Below, piece by piece: positions 1-6,411 of a stretch of DNA of 7,312 nt. The stretch is from Synechococcales cyanobacterium PMM_0085 (GTDB lineage Bacteria > Cyanobacteriota > Cyanobacteriia > Elainellales > Elainellaceae). The DNA is taken from NCBI GenBank assembly GCA_949127705.1, contig CASBQJ010000394.1, positions 1-7,312 on the forward strand, read 5' to 3'. Below the pieces are notes generated by a model that was given only the letters and a program-made list of their open reading frames with translations, ran no database searches and had not been told where the DNA came from. Every line of letters begins with the position of its first letter. Position 1 is the stretch's first letter. Position numbers and translations under genes: made by a program.

Positions 1-80
1 CATCAGACTATCCCTATGAGTCCCTCCAGGGCAACCTTCTAGGTGATGCACTTCAGATTTGAATTGGCGCTTTTAATCAT

Positions 81-109
81 TTGACAATGCACGTCGAGAG
101 ACATGTACT
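81..109 (+). promoter_or_regulatory. Putative sigma70-type promoter of the pentapeptide gene
   Basis: A perfect -35 hexamer TTGACA (81-86) is followed after 17 bases by TGTACT (104-109), which matches four of six positions of the -10 consensus. The spacing is ideal. The site would give a 5' leader of roughly 130 bases before the ATG at 250. The -10 hexamer is also one arm of a palindrome, so the promoter may be repressible. This is a visual match only; no transcription start is known. Confidence 0.45.
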
Positions 110-119
110 ACACAGTACA
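104..119. promoter_or_regulatory. Operator-like palindrome over the -10 box
   Basis: TGTACT-ACAC-AGTACA is a perfect inverted repeat with 6-base arms and a 4-base spacer. It covers and extends just past the putative -10 hexamer, a typical place for a repressor to block RNA polymerase. It superficially recalls LexA boxes because of the GTAC half-sites. However, the half-sites are six bases apart, whereas the cyanobacterial LexA consensus I remember has four, so I do not assign it to LexA. The regulator is unknown. Confidence 0.35.
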
Positions 120-237
120 GGAAGAGTCAGAGATATCTATTATCTATAGGTTAAGTTGTAAACGCCAATTAGCTTTGAATCTCTGATGACGGAGTATTGA
201 TAGATATCCGTGTAAGCTAAATTAGAACTGAAGGTAT

Positions 238-242
238 GGGAG
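238..242 (+). promoter_or_regulatory. Ribosome binding site of the pentapeptide gene
   Basis: GGGAG lies seven bases upstream of the ATG at 250, a suitable Shine-Dalgarno spacing. It supports that start, as does the N-terminal sequence, which fits the family from its first residues. Confidence 0.55.
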
Positions 243-249
243 ATTCGCA

Positions 250-1710
250 ATGGCTAACGAAGAACATCTAGCCCTACTCAGGCAGGGTGTTCATGTCTGG
301 AATAATTGGAGGATAAGAAATCCAGACATTATTCCTGATCTATCGCTAGCTGATTTTAGTAGCACTATAGATTCGGATCTGTTTGAAGTTAATTTTAGCA
401 AAGCCAATCTTACACAAGCTAAATTTGTTGAAACTGACCTAATTGAGGCGGATTTCAGTGAGGCTAATTTAGATGGAGCTAATTTTAGCCGTTCTATCCT
501 CAGTGGAGCAGTTTTGAATAGAGCGAGTCTTCAAGCAACAACATTTGTGGGAGCAAAACTAAATAAGGCAAAACTAAACTACACAAATTGTTTGAACAGT
601 GATTTGAGTAAAGCAAAACTTGTGAGGGCAAGTCTTTGTGGCTCAAACCTAAACTACGCCATTTTGGAGGGTACTGATCTTAGTGAAGCCGTCCTCATAG
701 GAGCTAGTTTGAACCAAGCTAAACTTATAAATGTTACTTTTTCTGGAGCAAATCTTAACGAAGCTAGTTTTGTAGAGGCGCATCTTACTAATTCTGAAAT
801 GTGCCGTATTCAGGCTTTGGGTACGGACTTCTCTCGAACTAAATTTACGGGTGTTTGTATAGAAGACTGGAATGTTAATAAATATACAAAATTACAAGAA
901 ATTGATTGTCAATACGTTTATCTGAGATCTGGAAAAAAAGAACGTTGCCCAAGTGGTGGTGAATTTGCTATAGGAGAATTCTCTAAACGCTTTCAAATTG
1001 CTGAGAATGTGATCGAGCTAACCTTTCATGATAATGTGCCTTGGAAAGCTTTTGCGTACGCTTTTAACGCATCTAATATTCGAGTCTTAGATGAATATGG
1101 GGGTGAGTTATTTCTTCGAGAATATAAGATTTTAGATGATGGCTTGGTAACTATTAAAGTTACTCATCCATCAAATGCTAATAGCGACACAATCAAAGAA
1201 ATATTAGAACAGAAAACCTTTGAATTTGAGCTTAAAATAGCCCATCTGGAGGGAGAGGTGAAAGCAAAAGATTCAGCCCTTTCAATGATGTTTGAAAGAC
1301 TTCTTTCAGCGCCAGCATCTCAAAATAATTATATTCAAGCAGTTAATGTTCAACTAGGAGAAAGTAGCACTATGAATGGCGACAGACACATTAACACGGA
1401 TGGCGGCAACTATATTGAATCAAATACTGGAACCTATGTTCAGGGAGACTACATCACCATGAGTCAGGATTTGACTCATGCGGCGGCTCAGATTCAAAAC
1501 CTAATTGAACAGTTGGAGAGGAAAGGAGTAACGGTTGATGTTGCTCAAGAACAGGTGGCGGAAGACATGGTGGCTCAGGCTAAAGCCAATTCAAAGGTCA
1601 AGGACAAATTGCTAAAGTGGGGGCAGTCATTGGGGGATGCCACAGTAAGTGATGTAGTTAAAGGGGCTGTCAAGTTGGCTATTCGTTCAGCAGGAATTCC
1701 CTTACCTTGA
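250..1710 (+). CDS. Pentapeptide-repeat protein with conserved C-terminal modules
   Basis: The 486-residue protein has several parts. Residues 1-32 form a lead-in (LLRQGVHVWNNWR, then NPDIIPDLS) typical of cyanobacterial pentapeptide proteins. Residues about 33-203 are a run of A(N/D)Lxx-type pentapeptides (KANLT, EANLD, GANFS, GTDLS, GANLN), expected to fold as a right-handed quadrilateral beta-helix. Residues about 204-310 are a non-repeat domain (CIEDWNVN, CQYVYL, GEFSKRF, VPWKAFAYAF) that I recall following pentapeptides in other cyanobacterial proteins. Residues 312-352 look like a coiled coil. Residues 374-402 are a Gly/Asn/Tyr-rich stretch (GGNYIE, GTYVQGDYI), then a helical tail to 486 (KLLKWGQSLGDATVSDVVKG). 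I see no signal peptide or membrane segment, so it is probably cytosolic. No catalytic motif is visible and its biochemical role is unknown; scaffold or adaptor is inference. The gene is A+T-richer than its neighbours and has no HIP1 site, which may mean separate origin. It appears monocistronic. Confidence 0.93.
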   Translation: MANEEHLALLRQGVHVWNNWRIRNPDIIPDLSLADFSSTIDSDLFEVNFSKANLTQAKFVETDLIEADFSEANLDGANFSRSILSGAVLNRASLQATTFVGAKLNKAKLNYTNCLNSDLSKAKLVRASLCGSNLNYAILEGTDLSEAVLIGASLNQAKLINVTFSGANLNEASFVEAHLTNSEMCRIQALGTDFSRTKFTGVCIEDWNVNKYTKLQEIDCQYVYLRSGKKERCPSGGEFAIGEFSKRFQIAENVIELTFHDNVPWKAFAYAFNASNIRVLDEYGGELFLREYKILDDGLVTIKVTHPSNANSDTIKEILEQKTFEFELKIAHLEGEVKAKDSALSMMFERLLSAPASQNNYIQAVNVQLGESSTMNGDRHINTDGGNYIESNTGTYVQGDYITMSQDLTHAAAQIQNLIEQLERKGVTVDVAQEQVAEDMVAQAKANSKVKDKLLKWGQSLGDATVSDVVKGAVKLAIRSAGIPLP

Positions 1711-2096
1711 GATGTTGTAGTGCAATCGCCTCTTCGCCTAAAAAGTTGAATTCATCAAAATGTGATCAACGCGATCGCCCCCACTCTCCATCCCAATAAC
1801 CAACATAAAACGCCAGGGTTGCTCAGGCGATCGCAGAAACCATGCTGTGAGCAAACCAGTAGTACTAGAATCTATGAGGTGGTATTGGGGGCTATGCGGT
1901 TAGGGGCGATCGCCCGCTCATCGTTCACTCAGGGCGCAGCAACGCCTTCATTTAACTGCATCGGACTATTCTGGCTGTGGTAATAGTGATACACCACCCA
2001 TCGATCAATTTGAATCTAGCTTCGATCGCCCGAAATCAGAAAACTGTGCGAAGGTGCGGTAAAGTTTCAGGGAGTGATCGTTGCAGGGGTTGCCGA
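1711..2096. other. Gene-free spacer with three HIP1 sites
   Basis: This 386-base stretch separates the pentapeptide and MOSC genes. The only sizeable open frames here (1762-1983, and a 40-codon upstream extension of the MOSC frame from 1977) resemble no family and have odd composition, so I treat them as chance. GCGATCGC occurs at 1771, 1827 and 1906, the last inside the 12-base palindrome GGGCGATCGCCC. I see no convincing terminator hairpin after the pentapeptide gene and no clear promoter for the MOSC gene. Confidence 0.6.
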
Positions 2097-2738
2097 ATGA
2101 AATTGATTGCTGTCTGTGTTGGGCTGCCACGCGAAGTGAGTTGGAAAGGAAAGTCGGTCACAACGGGTATTTTTAAGCAGCCCGTGGCAGGGCGAGTGAT
2201 GATGCGATCGCTGAATCTAGAGGGTGATCAGCAGGCAGATTTGACAGTGCATGGCGGTACTGAAAAAGCGATTTACGCCTATCCCGTGGAGCATTATGCT
2301 TATTGGCAGCAGCAGTTACCACATGAGGCGTTGCCTTGGGGCGCGTTTGGCGAAAACCTGACGCTTCAAGGTTTGTCAGAAGCGACGGTGAATATTGGCG
2401 ATCGCTTTCGGATTGGTACGGCTGAAGTGATGGTGACGCAGCCCCGATTCCCTTGCTTCAAGCTTAATCTCAAGTTTGGGCGCGATGATATGGTTAAACG
2501 GTTTCTCAACAGCCGTTTGAGCGGCATTTACTTCTCGGTTGTGCGAGCAGGGGACGTGAGCGCAGGGGATGCGATCGAGCAGGTCAGCCGCGACGAAAAC
2601 AATGTCACCGTTGCCGACATTGTGCGAATCTATGTGCGTGAGGCCGATGATGATTTGGTGCGCCGCGCCATTCGGGTGCCAGCCTTAGCAGCCGACTTAA
2701 AAACATACTTTCAGCAACAGTTTAAACAATCTAACTAG
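2097..2738 (+). CDS. MOSC domain-containing protein (YiiM-like)
   Basis: The 213-residue protein matches the MOSC family, beta-barrel domains related to the C-terminus of molybdenum cofactor sulfurase, in its stand-alone YiiM-like form. Visible signatures are ADLTVHGGTEKAIYAYP (47-63), WGAFGENLT (81-89), IGDRFRIG (100-107), and QPRFPCFKL (115-123), containing Cys120, the conserved MOSC cysteine thought to handle sulfur or bind the metal cofactor. A C-terminal helical extension (about 170-213) corresponds to the 3-alpha domain of YiiM proteins. E. coli YiiM is linked to molybdenum-cofactor-dependent reduction of N-hydroxylated compounds; extension to this protein is inference. I chose the ATG at 2097 because the family match starts there (MKLIAVCVGLPR) and AGGGG lies seven bases upstream; an in-frame start at 1977 would add 40 unrelated residues. 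It is convergent with the LysR gene. Confidence 0.9.
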   Translation: MKLIAVCVGLPREVSWKGKSVTTGIFKQPVAGRVMMRSLNLEGDQQADLTVHGGTEKAIYAYPVEHYAYWQQQLPHEALPWGAFGENLTLQGLSEATVNIGDRFRIGTAEVMVTQPRFPCFKLNLKFGRDDMVKRFLNSRLSGIYFSVVRAGDVSAGDAIEQVSRDENNVTVADIVRIYVREADDDLVRRAIRVPALAADLKTYFQQQFKQSN

Positions 2739-2778
2739 CACATCACAGCGGATGACTTGTAAATCGTAGAATGCATAT

Positions 2779-2820
2779 AAAAATGACTAGCCGCCCGCAC
2801 AGCTTACCGTGATGCGGCGG
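2779..2820 (-). terminator. Possible terminator of the LysR gene
   Basis: CCGCCCGCA (2791-2799) can pair with TGCGGCGG (2813-2820) with one bulged C, giving a G+C-rich 8-bp stem with a 13-base loop. Read leftward it is followed after seven bases by a run of five T (2783-2779). The stem overlaps the LysR stop codon at 2804-2806, and the run-to-stem gap is long for a textbook intrinsic terminator, so confidence is low. It lies between convergent genes, where a terminator is expected. Confidence 0.3.
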
Positions 2821-3748
2821 GTTGAATTCCGTAGTCTGACACCCATGGATTGAGCTTAAATTCATTTGTAAAATAGTCGATAAAACACCGAATTTTTGCA
2901 GGGATAAATCGTCCGCGACGATAGACTGCATGAATCGGTAAAGGCGTGGGCTGATAGTCCTTGAGTACAATTTTCAAACATTCAGATTGCATCAAATCGC
3001 CAAATAGCCAAACAGGGCAAACGGCAATCCCCAAACCGGACAAGACTGCTTCCCGGATGCCAGTAGAGCTATCGACTTCGAGATTTCCGTTAACGGGTAC
3101 TACGATTTCGCCCCCCGTCGAACGTCGAAAGTGCCATTGATTGCCAGTTGCTAGCCGAGAATAGATAATGCAGTTGCAATTGACCAATTCTTCAGGTGTT
3201 TTAGGTTCTGGGCGATCGCTATCAAAATAATCACCAGCCGCAACCGTGATACGGCGAGTCACTCCAAGCCGATGAACGACTAGAGATGGGTCGTTGATCT
3301 GCCCGATGCGAATGGATAGATCGATACCCTCTTCGATCATGTCAGTAACGCGATCGCTCATGGTTAGATTTAGCTTTACATCGGGATAGCGGCGAAGAAA
3401 CTCCTTGAGATAGGGCATGATCTGATACTGACCAAAGGCCACAGAGCAGTTGACCCGCAACGTTCCAGTTGGATTTTGGCGTTGCCCGACACTGGCGATC
3501 GTTTCGGCGGCGACATCTAATAACGATTGGCAACGCTCAAAAAATCGTTCGCCCTCCTGGGTTAATTGGAGTTTAGTCGTCGATCGAGTTAAGAGCTGCA
3601 CGTCCAAATACTCTTCTAGTGCCGCAATTTTTTTACTAATTGTCGGCTGAGTGGTGTTGCATTCCCGCGCCACTGCCGAAAAGCTGCCAGTTTCTACTAC
3701 ACGAACAAAACTTTGAATGCAGTCGAGACGATCCATGAGTTGGGTCAT
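2804..3748 (-). CDS. LysR-family transcriptional regulator (CrgA-like)
   Basis: The 314-residue protein has the standard LysR size and plan. An N-terminal winged helix-turn-helix spans about residues 9-66 (FVRVVETGSFSAVAREC, then TTQPTISKKIAALEEYL and LLTRSTTKLQLTQEG). A linker helix follows, then an effector-binding domain of the periplasmic-binding-protein type from about 95 (TGTLRVNCSVAFGQ, DLSIRIGQINDPSLVVHRLG, SGLGIAVCPVWL). This looks like the CrgA/AaeR-like branch, which often regulates an adjacent divergent oxidoreductase gene. Here the divergent neighbour is an SDR gene, its likely target; many LysR proteins also repress themselves. The effector is unknown. An in-frame ATG at 3736 gives MDRLDCIQSFV, a common LysR beginning, and could be the true start; neither ATG has a clear Shine-Dalgarno site. 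Confidence 0.93.
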   Translation of the reverse strand: MTQLMDRLDCIQSFVRVVETGSFSAVARECNTTQPTISKKIAALEEYLDVQLLTRSTTKLQLTQEGERFFERCQSLLDVAAETIASVGQRQNPTGTLRVNCSVAFGQYQIMPYLKEFLRRYPDVKLNLTMSDRVTDMIEEGIDLSIRIGQINDPSLVVHRLGVTRRITVAAGDYFDSDRPEPKTPEELVNCNCIIYSRLATGNQWHFRRSTGGEIVVPVNGNLEVDSSTGIREAVLSGLGIAVCPVWLFGDLMQSECLKIVLKDYQPTPLPIHAVYRRGRFIPAKIRCFIDYFTNEFKLNPWVSDYGIQPAASR

Positions 3749-3768
3749 TCCAAAATCGAATAAGCCAT

Positions 3769-3797
3769 AGTCTACTTTGCCTGCTTCTCAAACACAA
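3769..3797 (-). promoter_or_regulatory. Weak candidate promoter of the LysR gene
   Basis: On the minus strand TTGTGT (3797-3792) and TAGACT (3774-3769) are separated by 17 bases, matching three and four of six consensus positions. The leader to the ATG at 3748 would be short. It is the best candidate I see in the divergent region, but the match is poor. Confidence 0.22.
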
Positions 3798-3830
3798 TGG
3801 AATGACTGAGGATAAAGGTATCAACAGAGC

Positions 3831-3845
3831 GGGGTTGCAAACCCC
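3831..3845. promoter_or_regulatory. Palindrome in the LysR-SDR intergenic region
   Basis: GGGGTT-GCA-AACCCC is a perfect inverted repeat with 6-base arms, located about 50 bases before the SDR start and about 80 bases before the LysR start. Divergent LysR targets usually carry an interrupted dyad in this position, often with a T-N11-A core. This site does not have that exact core, so its assignment as the LysR operator is inference from position and symmetry. Confidence 0.35.
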
Positions 3846-3885
3846 AGACTCACTCGATCATTAGTTCTGTATCACTTAGTAAATC

Positions 3886-3890
3886 AGGAG
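3886..3890 (+). promoter_or_regulatory. Ribosome binding site deciding the SDR start
   Basis: AGGAG ends six bases before the ATG at 3897 but only three before the overlapping ATG at 3894. Spacing therefore favours the second ATG as the start of the SDR gene; the difference is one methionine. Confidence 0.65.
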
Positions 3891-3896
3891 ATTATG

Positions 3897-4634
3897 ATGA
3901 ACGTTCAAGAATCCGTTGCTTTCGTGACCGGTGCCAATCGGGGGATTGGCAAAGCCTATGTCGAAGCCTTGGTGCAAGCAGGCGCTCGCCGCATTTATGC
4001 TGCTGCTCGAAGCCTTGATACGCTCAACGATGTGGTGGCGATCGCCCCTGATCGGATTGTTCCCATTGCCTTGGATGTGACCGATCCCGCACACGTTAAT
4101 GCGGCTGCCCAAATCGCCCAAGACGTCACGTTACTGATCAACAATGCTGGCGTGATCGGCTCTGGTGGGCTATTTACCGCTAACAGCGTGGAAACGGCAC
4201 AGTGGGAAATGAATACCAATTACTTCGGCACGCTTTCCATGGTTCGGGCTTTTGCCCCAATTTTGCAGCGCAATGGCGGCGGCGCAATCATCAATATGCT
4301 GTCCGTGGTATCCGTTGCCAGTGCCCCTGTATTTGGTTCCTACAGTGCTTCTAAAGCCGCCCTCAATTCTCTAACCCAAGACATTCGAGCCGAATTGGCA
4401 ACGCAAGGCACGCAAGTGATTGGCGTTTTTCCAGGGCCAGTGGATACGGCCATGGCTGACGGAGTTCCTGGAGATAAAGCGGAACCGATCGCAGTGGCTA
4501 ACGCGGCCTTGGACGCAGTTGAGACAGGGCTAGAGGATGTCTATCCCGATCCTGTCTCTCAACGTGTATTTTCTGCGATCGCCGATCCGTTGAAAGCCGT
4601 TGAAAAAATGTTTGCGGGGTGGATGCCTCAATAG
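3897..4634 (+). CDS. Short-chain dehydrogenase/reductase (SDR), classical type
   Basis: The 245-residue protein is a classical SDR: a single Rossmann fold that uses NAD(P)H to oxidise or reduce an alcohol/carbonyl. The cofactor motif TGANRGIG is at 11-18, the acidic LDVTD at 59-63, and NNAG at 82-85. The likely catalytic tetrad is Asn108 (in NTNYFG), Ser136, Tyr149 and Lys153 (YSASK). PGPVDTAM (179-186) lines the substrate side. Arg38 (AARS) after the second strand would suit NADPH, by inference. It lacks the VDGG-type tail found in many tetrameric SDRs and ends with KAVEKMFAGWMPQ. The substrate cannot be read from sequence. It is divergent from the LysR gene, which probably regulates it, and is followed after 44 bases by the remnant of a different SDR. 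Confidence 0.93.
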   Translation: MNVQESVAFVTGANRGIGKAYVEALVQAGARRIYAAARSLDTLNDVVAIAPDRIVPIALDVTDPAHVNAAAQIAQDVTLLINNAGVIGSGGLFTANSVETAQWEMNTNYFGTLSMVRAFAPILQRNGGGAIINMLSVVSVASAPVFGSYSASKAALNSLTQDIRAELATQGTQVIGVFPGPVDTAMADGVPGDKAEPIAVANAALDAVETGLEDVYPDPVSQRVFSAIADPLKAVEKMFAGWMPQ

Positions 4635-4678
4635 GTTGGCACCTAAAATATCTGATTTCAACCCATCTGACGGGTTTC

Positions 4679-4988
4679 GCGGTTGTTAACAATGTTGGCA
4701 TCAGTTGATCGGAAGCTTTAAAAACCGTCGATATCACGCAATTTGCATCCATCATTGACCTAAATCTGTGCCCTGAGATTCAATTCACTCAAGCCTTTTT
4801 GCCGGCCATGAAAGCACGTCACTTCGGTCGCATCATCAATGTCTCTATCCGGGTAGTGGTGAGGCTACCACTCCGTACCAGCTATACTGCGGCAAAAGCC
4901 GGACTGAACAGCCTGATCCGCACTTGGACGGTATATTACTGGACAAACCTTATTTGTGGATGGGGGCAGTAGTCTTGGCTCCGCCTAA
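4679..4988 (+). pseudogene. Decayed SDR gene: 5' truncated, nonsense, internal deletion
   Basis: One frame from 4679 reads AVVNNVGIS, then a TGA stop (4706-4708). It continues in the same frame through SEALKTVD, SIIDLNLCPEIQFTQAFLPA, MKARHFGRIINVS and SYTAAKAGLNSLIRTW (to 4927). These are the NNxG motif, the helix-4 Asn region, the Ser strand and the YxxxK active site of an SDR, correctly ordered and spaced: Asn to Tyr is 65 residues, against 67 in the intact neighbour. At about 4926-4931 the homology jumps to another frame reading YITGQTLFVDGGSSLG and ending at TAA (4986-4988), the classic SDR C-terminus. About 70 codons that normally lie between are missing, as is the whole TGxxxGIG half. 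The VDGG tail is absent from the adjacent intact SDR, so this is not a simple copy of it. No functional enzyme could be made. Confidence 0.88.
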
Positions 4989-5008
4989 GGCTGCTCCAAA
5001 AGTTTGCA

Positions 5009-5055
5009 GGAATCGAGTGCAACTGATCTGTAATATATCAGTTGCACTCGATTCC
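5009..5055. repeat. Perfect 19-bp inverted repeat (strong hairpin)
   Basis: GGAATCGAGTGCAACTGAT (5009-5027) and its exact reverse complement (5037-5055) flank a 9-base loop. It sits between the SDR remnant and the 3' end of the leftward LpxB-related gene, whose stop is at 5106. Read leftward, a TTTT run follows about nine bases after the stem, so it could end transcription of that gene. There is no T-run on the rightward side. The length and perfection of the stem exceed an ordinary terminator, so a small palindromic mobile repeat is an alternative. Confidence 0.75.
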
Positions 5056-5105
5056 CCGCTGAACGTATGCCGATTCCCAAGTCTGTACGCTTCGCATACT
5101 CTCAA

Positions 5106-6341
5106 TTAATTCGGATCTAAACATTCAAGGATATACCCGGCAATCCGAGCGCTGGCTCCAGGTGCACCCATGCGGCGGCGACCATTTTCGGCAATCAGCT
5201 GCAGCCGATCGGGATCGTTGAGCAGTCGCTGCAATACTTGGCTGGTTTGATTGGGTTGGGCGACCAAAATGGCCGAAGGACCCAGCAGCCGGGTTTGCGC
5301 TTCGGCAAAGGCATGGGTAAATTGAGGCCCTTTACCGGGCAACAGCAAGGCCGGTTTGCCCAATCCGACAAACTGCTCGGTGGCCGTGCCTGCCATGGCG
5401 ATCGCCACATCTGCGGTCTGAATGCAGTCGTTAAACGCTGTGCTCAGCAATAGCGTAGCGCCTTGCAGTGAAGCTTGTAGCGTATAGACAGTCCCGTCTC
5501 CAGCATTGCCATCTCTAGCGCGCCAGCCGGAGGTCGTCAGCGCTTGGTGCAGCAGATCTCGATCGATCGAAGGGGCGATCGCCGCCAAAAACACGAGCTT
5601 GCGCCCCACGGTTTCCACCAGCCCAGCCACGGCCTGGAGTATCTGCTGCCAATTGTCGTAGACCTCTGGCGGGCGTGAACCCGGAATCAGCGCCACCGTC
5701 AGGCTGTCCCACCGGGTGGGAAACTCCACCCCGGTCGGCTCCAGCCCGTCCATCATTGGGTTGCCGACATCAAACACCGGAATCTTCCACCTAGCCAAAG
5801 TGTCGCTGGTCAGGCGATCGCGCGGAAACACGGCTCTACAGCGCCGCCGACTCATCAGCCAGCGCTCCCACGGCAAATAAACCGAGCCTGACCAATTTTC
5901 GAACCGATCGAACCATCGGGGGCGGGGCAGCAATCCGGCTTCATCGCGCAGATAATAGTCTGACTTGGCCGTGCCCACAAAGGCATAGGGCGCGCCGCTA
6001 CACCAGGCAAACAGTAGCGGCACAATGTCGCCCACCGCCAAAATTGCCCCACCTTGCTGCGCCCAGGTGCGCACCGTTTTGAGCTGCTGCCGCGTTAGGG
6101 TCAGTAGACCCCCTTTGAGATCTCGGGCAAATTGCTTGCTATCCATATAAATGAAGCCACCCGAGGGCAACTGCTTCACCGGGCCAATCACCGGAATGCC
6201 GCTTTGGGCAAACCCATGCCCCGCCCCCACCAGCGGCAGCGCTGCCAGTTCGGGGCAGTTGGGCTGCTGCTGGAGGGCATGCAGAATGCGGAGGGCGATC
6301 GCGTCTTCACCGTGACCGTTACTAAGGCAAAGCAGCTTCAT
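5106..6341 (-). CDS. Lipid-A-disaccharide synthase-related protein (LpxB-like)
   Basis: The 411-residue protein matches the LpxB-related family of cyanobacteria (TIGR03492-type, named from memory), not canonical LpxB. It appears to be a GT-B-fold glycosyltransferase relative. Visible blocks are LCLSNGHGEDAIALRIL (4-20), GGFIYMDSKQ (61-70), ILAVGDIVPLLFAW (100-113), FVGTAKSDYY (121-130), VGNPMMDGL (192-200), ALIPGSRPPEVY (217-228), and in the C-terminal nucleotide-sugar half AMAGTATEQFVGLGKP (315-330) and LPGKGPQFTHAF (334-345), ending with MGAPGASARIAGYI (391-404). Substrate and acceptor are unknown; a role in envelope lipid or glycolipid synthesis is inferred from the family resemblance. I see no signal peptide. 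The ATG lacks a clear Shine-Dalgarno site, but the N-terminal match starts at once. It follows the FMN-reductase gene by 70 bases on the same strand, so co-transcription is possible. The gene is G+C-rich with four HIP1 sites, consistent with native DNA. Confidence 0.88.
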   Translation of the reverse strand: MKLLCLSNGHGEDAIALRILHALQQQPNCPELAALPLVGAGHGFAQSGIPVIGPVKQLPSGGFIYMDSKQFARDLKGGLLTLTRQQLKTVRTWAQQGGAILAVGDIVPLLFAWCSGAPYAFVGTAKSDYYLRDEAGLLPRPRWFDRFENWSGSVYLPWERWLMSRRRCRAVFPRDRLTSDTLARWKIPVFDVGNPMMDGLEPTGVEFPTRWDSLTVALIPGSRPPEVYDNWQQILQAVAGLVETVGRKLVFLAAIAPSIDRDLLHQALTTSGWRARDGNAGDGTVYTLQASLQGATLLLSTAFNDCIQTADVAIAMAGTATEQFVGLGKPALLLPGKGPQFTHAFAEAQTRLLGPSAILVAQPNQTSQVLQRLLNDPDRLQLIAENGRRRMGAPGASARIAGYILECLDPN

Positions 6342-6411
6342 CGTCGTTGGGTTGAATCGGTGACTGGATACGAAACAATAAACTATGCTACCGCTAAACC
6401 TTCCACAGCAC

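Noticed and set aside
3..62. Open frame entering from the left edge (reads SDYPYESLQGNLLGDALQI, then TGA)
   Set aside because: It could be the tail of an upstream gene, but 19 codons open by chance is common and I recognise no family.
104..119. LexA (SOS) box
   Set aside because: The GTAC half-sites are separated by six bases instead of the four of the cyanobacterial consensus I recall, so only a generic operator-like palindrome is reported.
1762..1983. 73-codon open frame on the plus strand between the pentapeptide and MOSC genes
   Set aside because: No family resemblance, no Shine-Dalgarno site, and the frame runs through HIP1-rich spacer sequence; it looks like chance.
1977..2096. 40-codon N-terminal extension of the MOSC protein
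   Set aside because: The extra residues (rich in Arg/Cys near the join) resemble nothing in the family, while the ATG at 2097 has AGGGG at good spacing and begins the conserved sequence.
4498..4755. 85-codon minus-strand frame over the SDR 3' end
   Set aside because: It is the complement of the intact SDR gene and the start of the SDR remnant, with no family features of its own.
4924..5109. 61-codon plus-strand frame starting inside the SDR remnant
   Set aside because: It reads the SDR tail out of frame and then through the 19-bp hairpin, so it is unlikely to be a gene.
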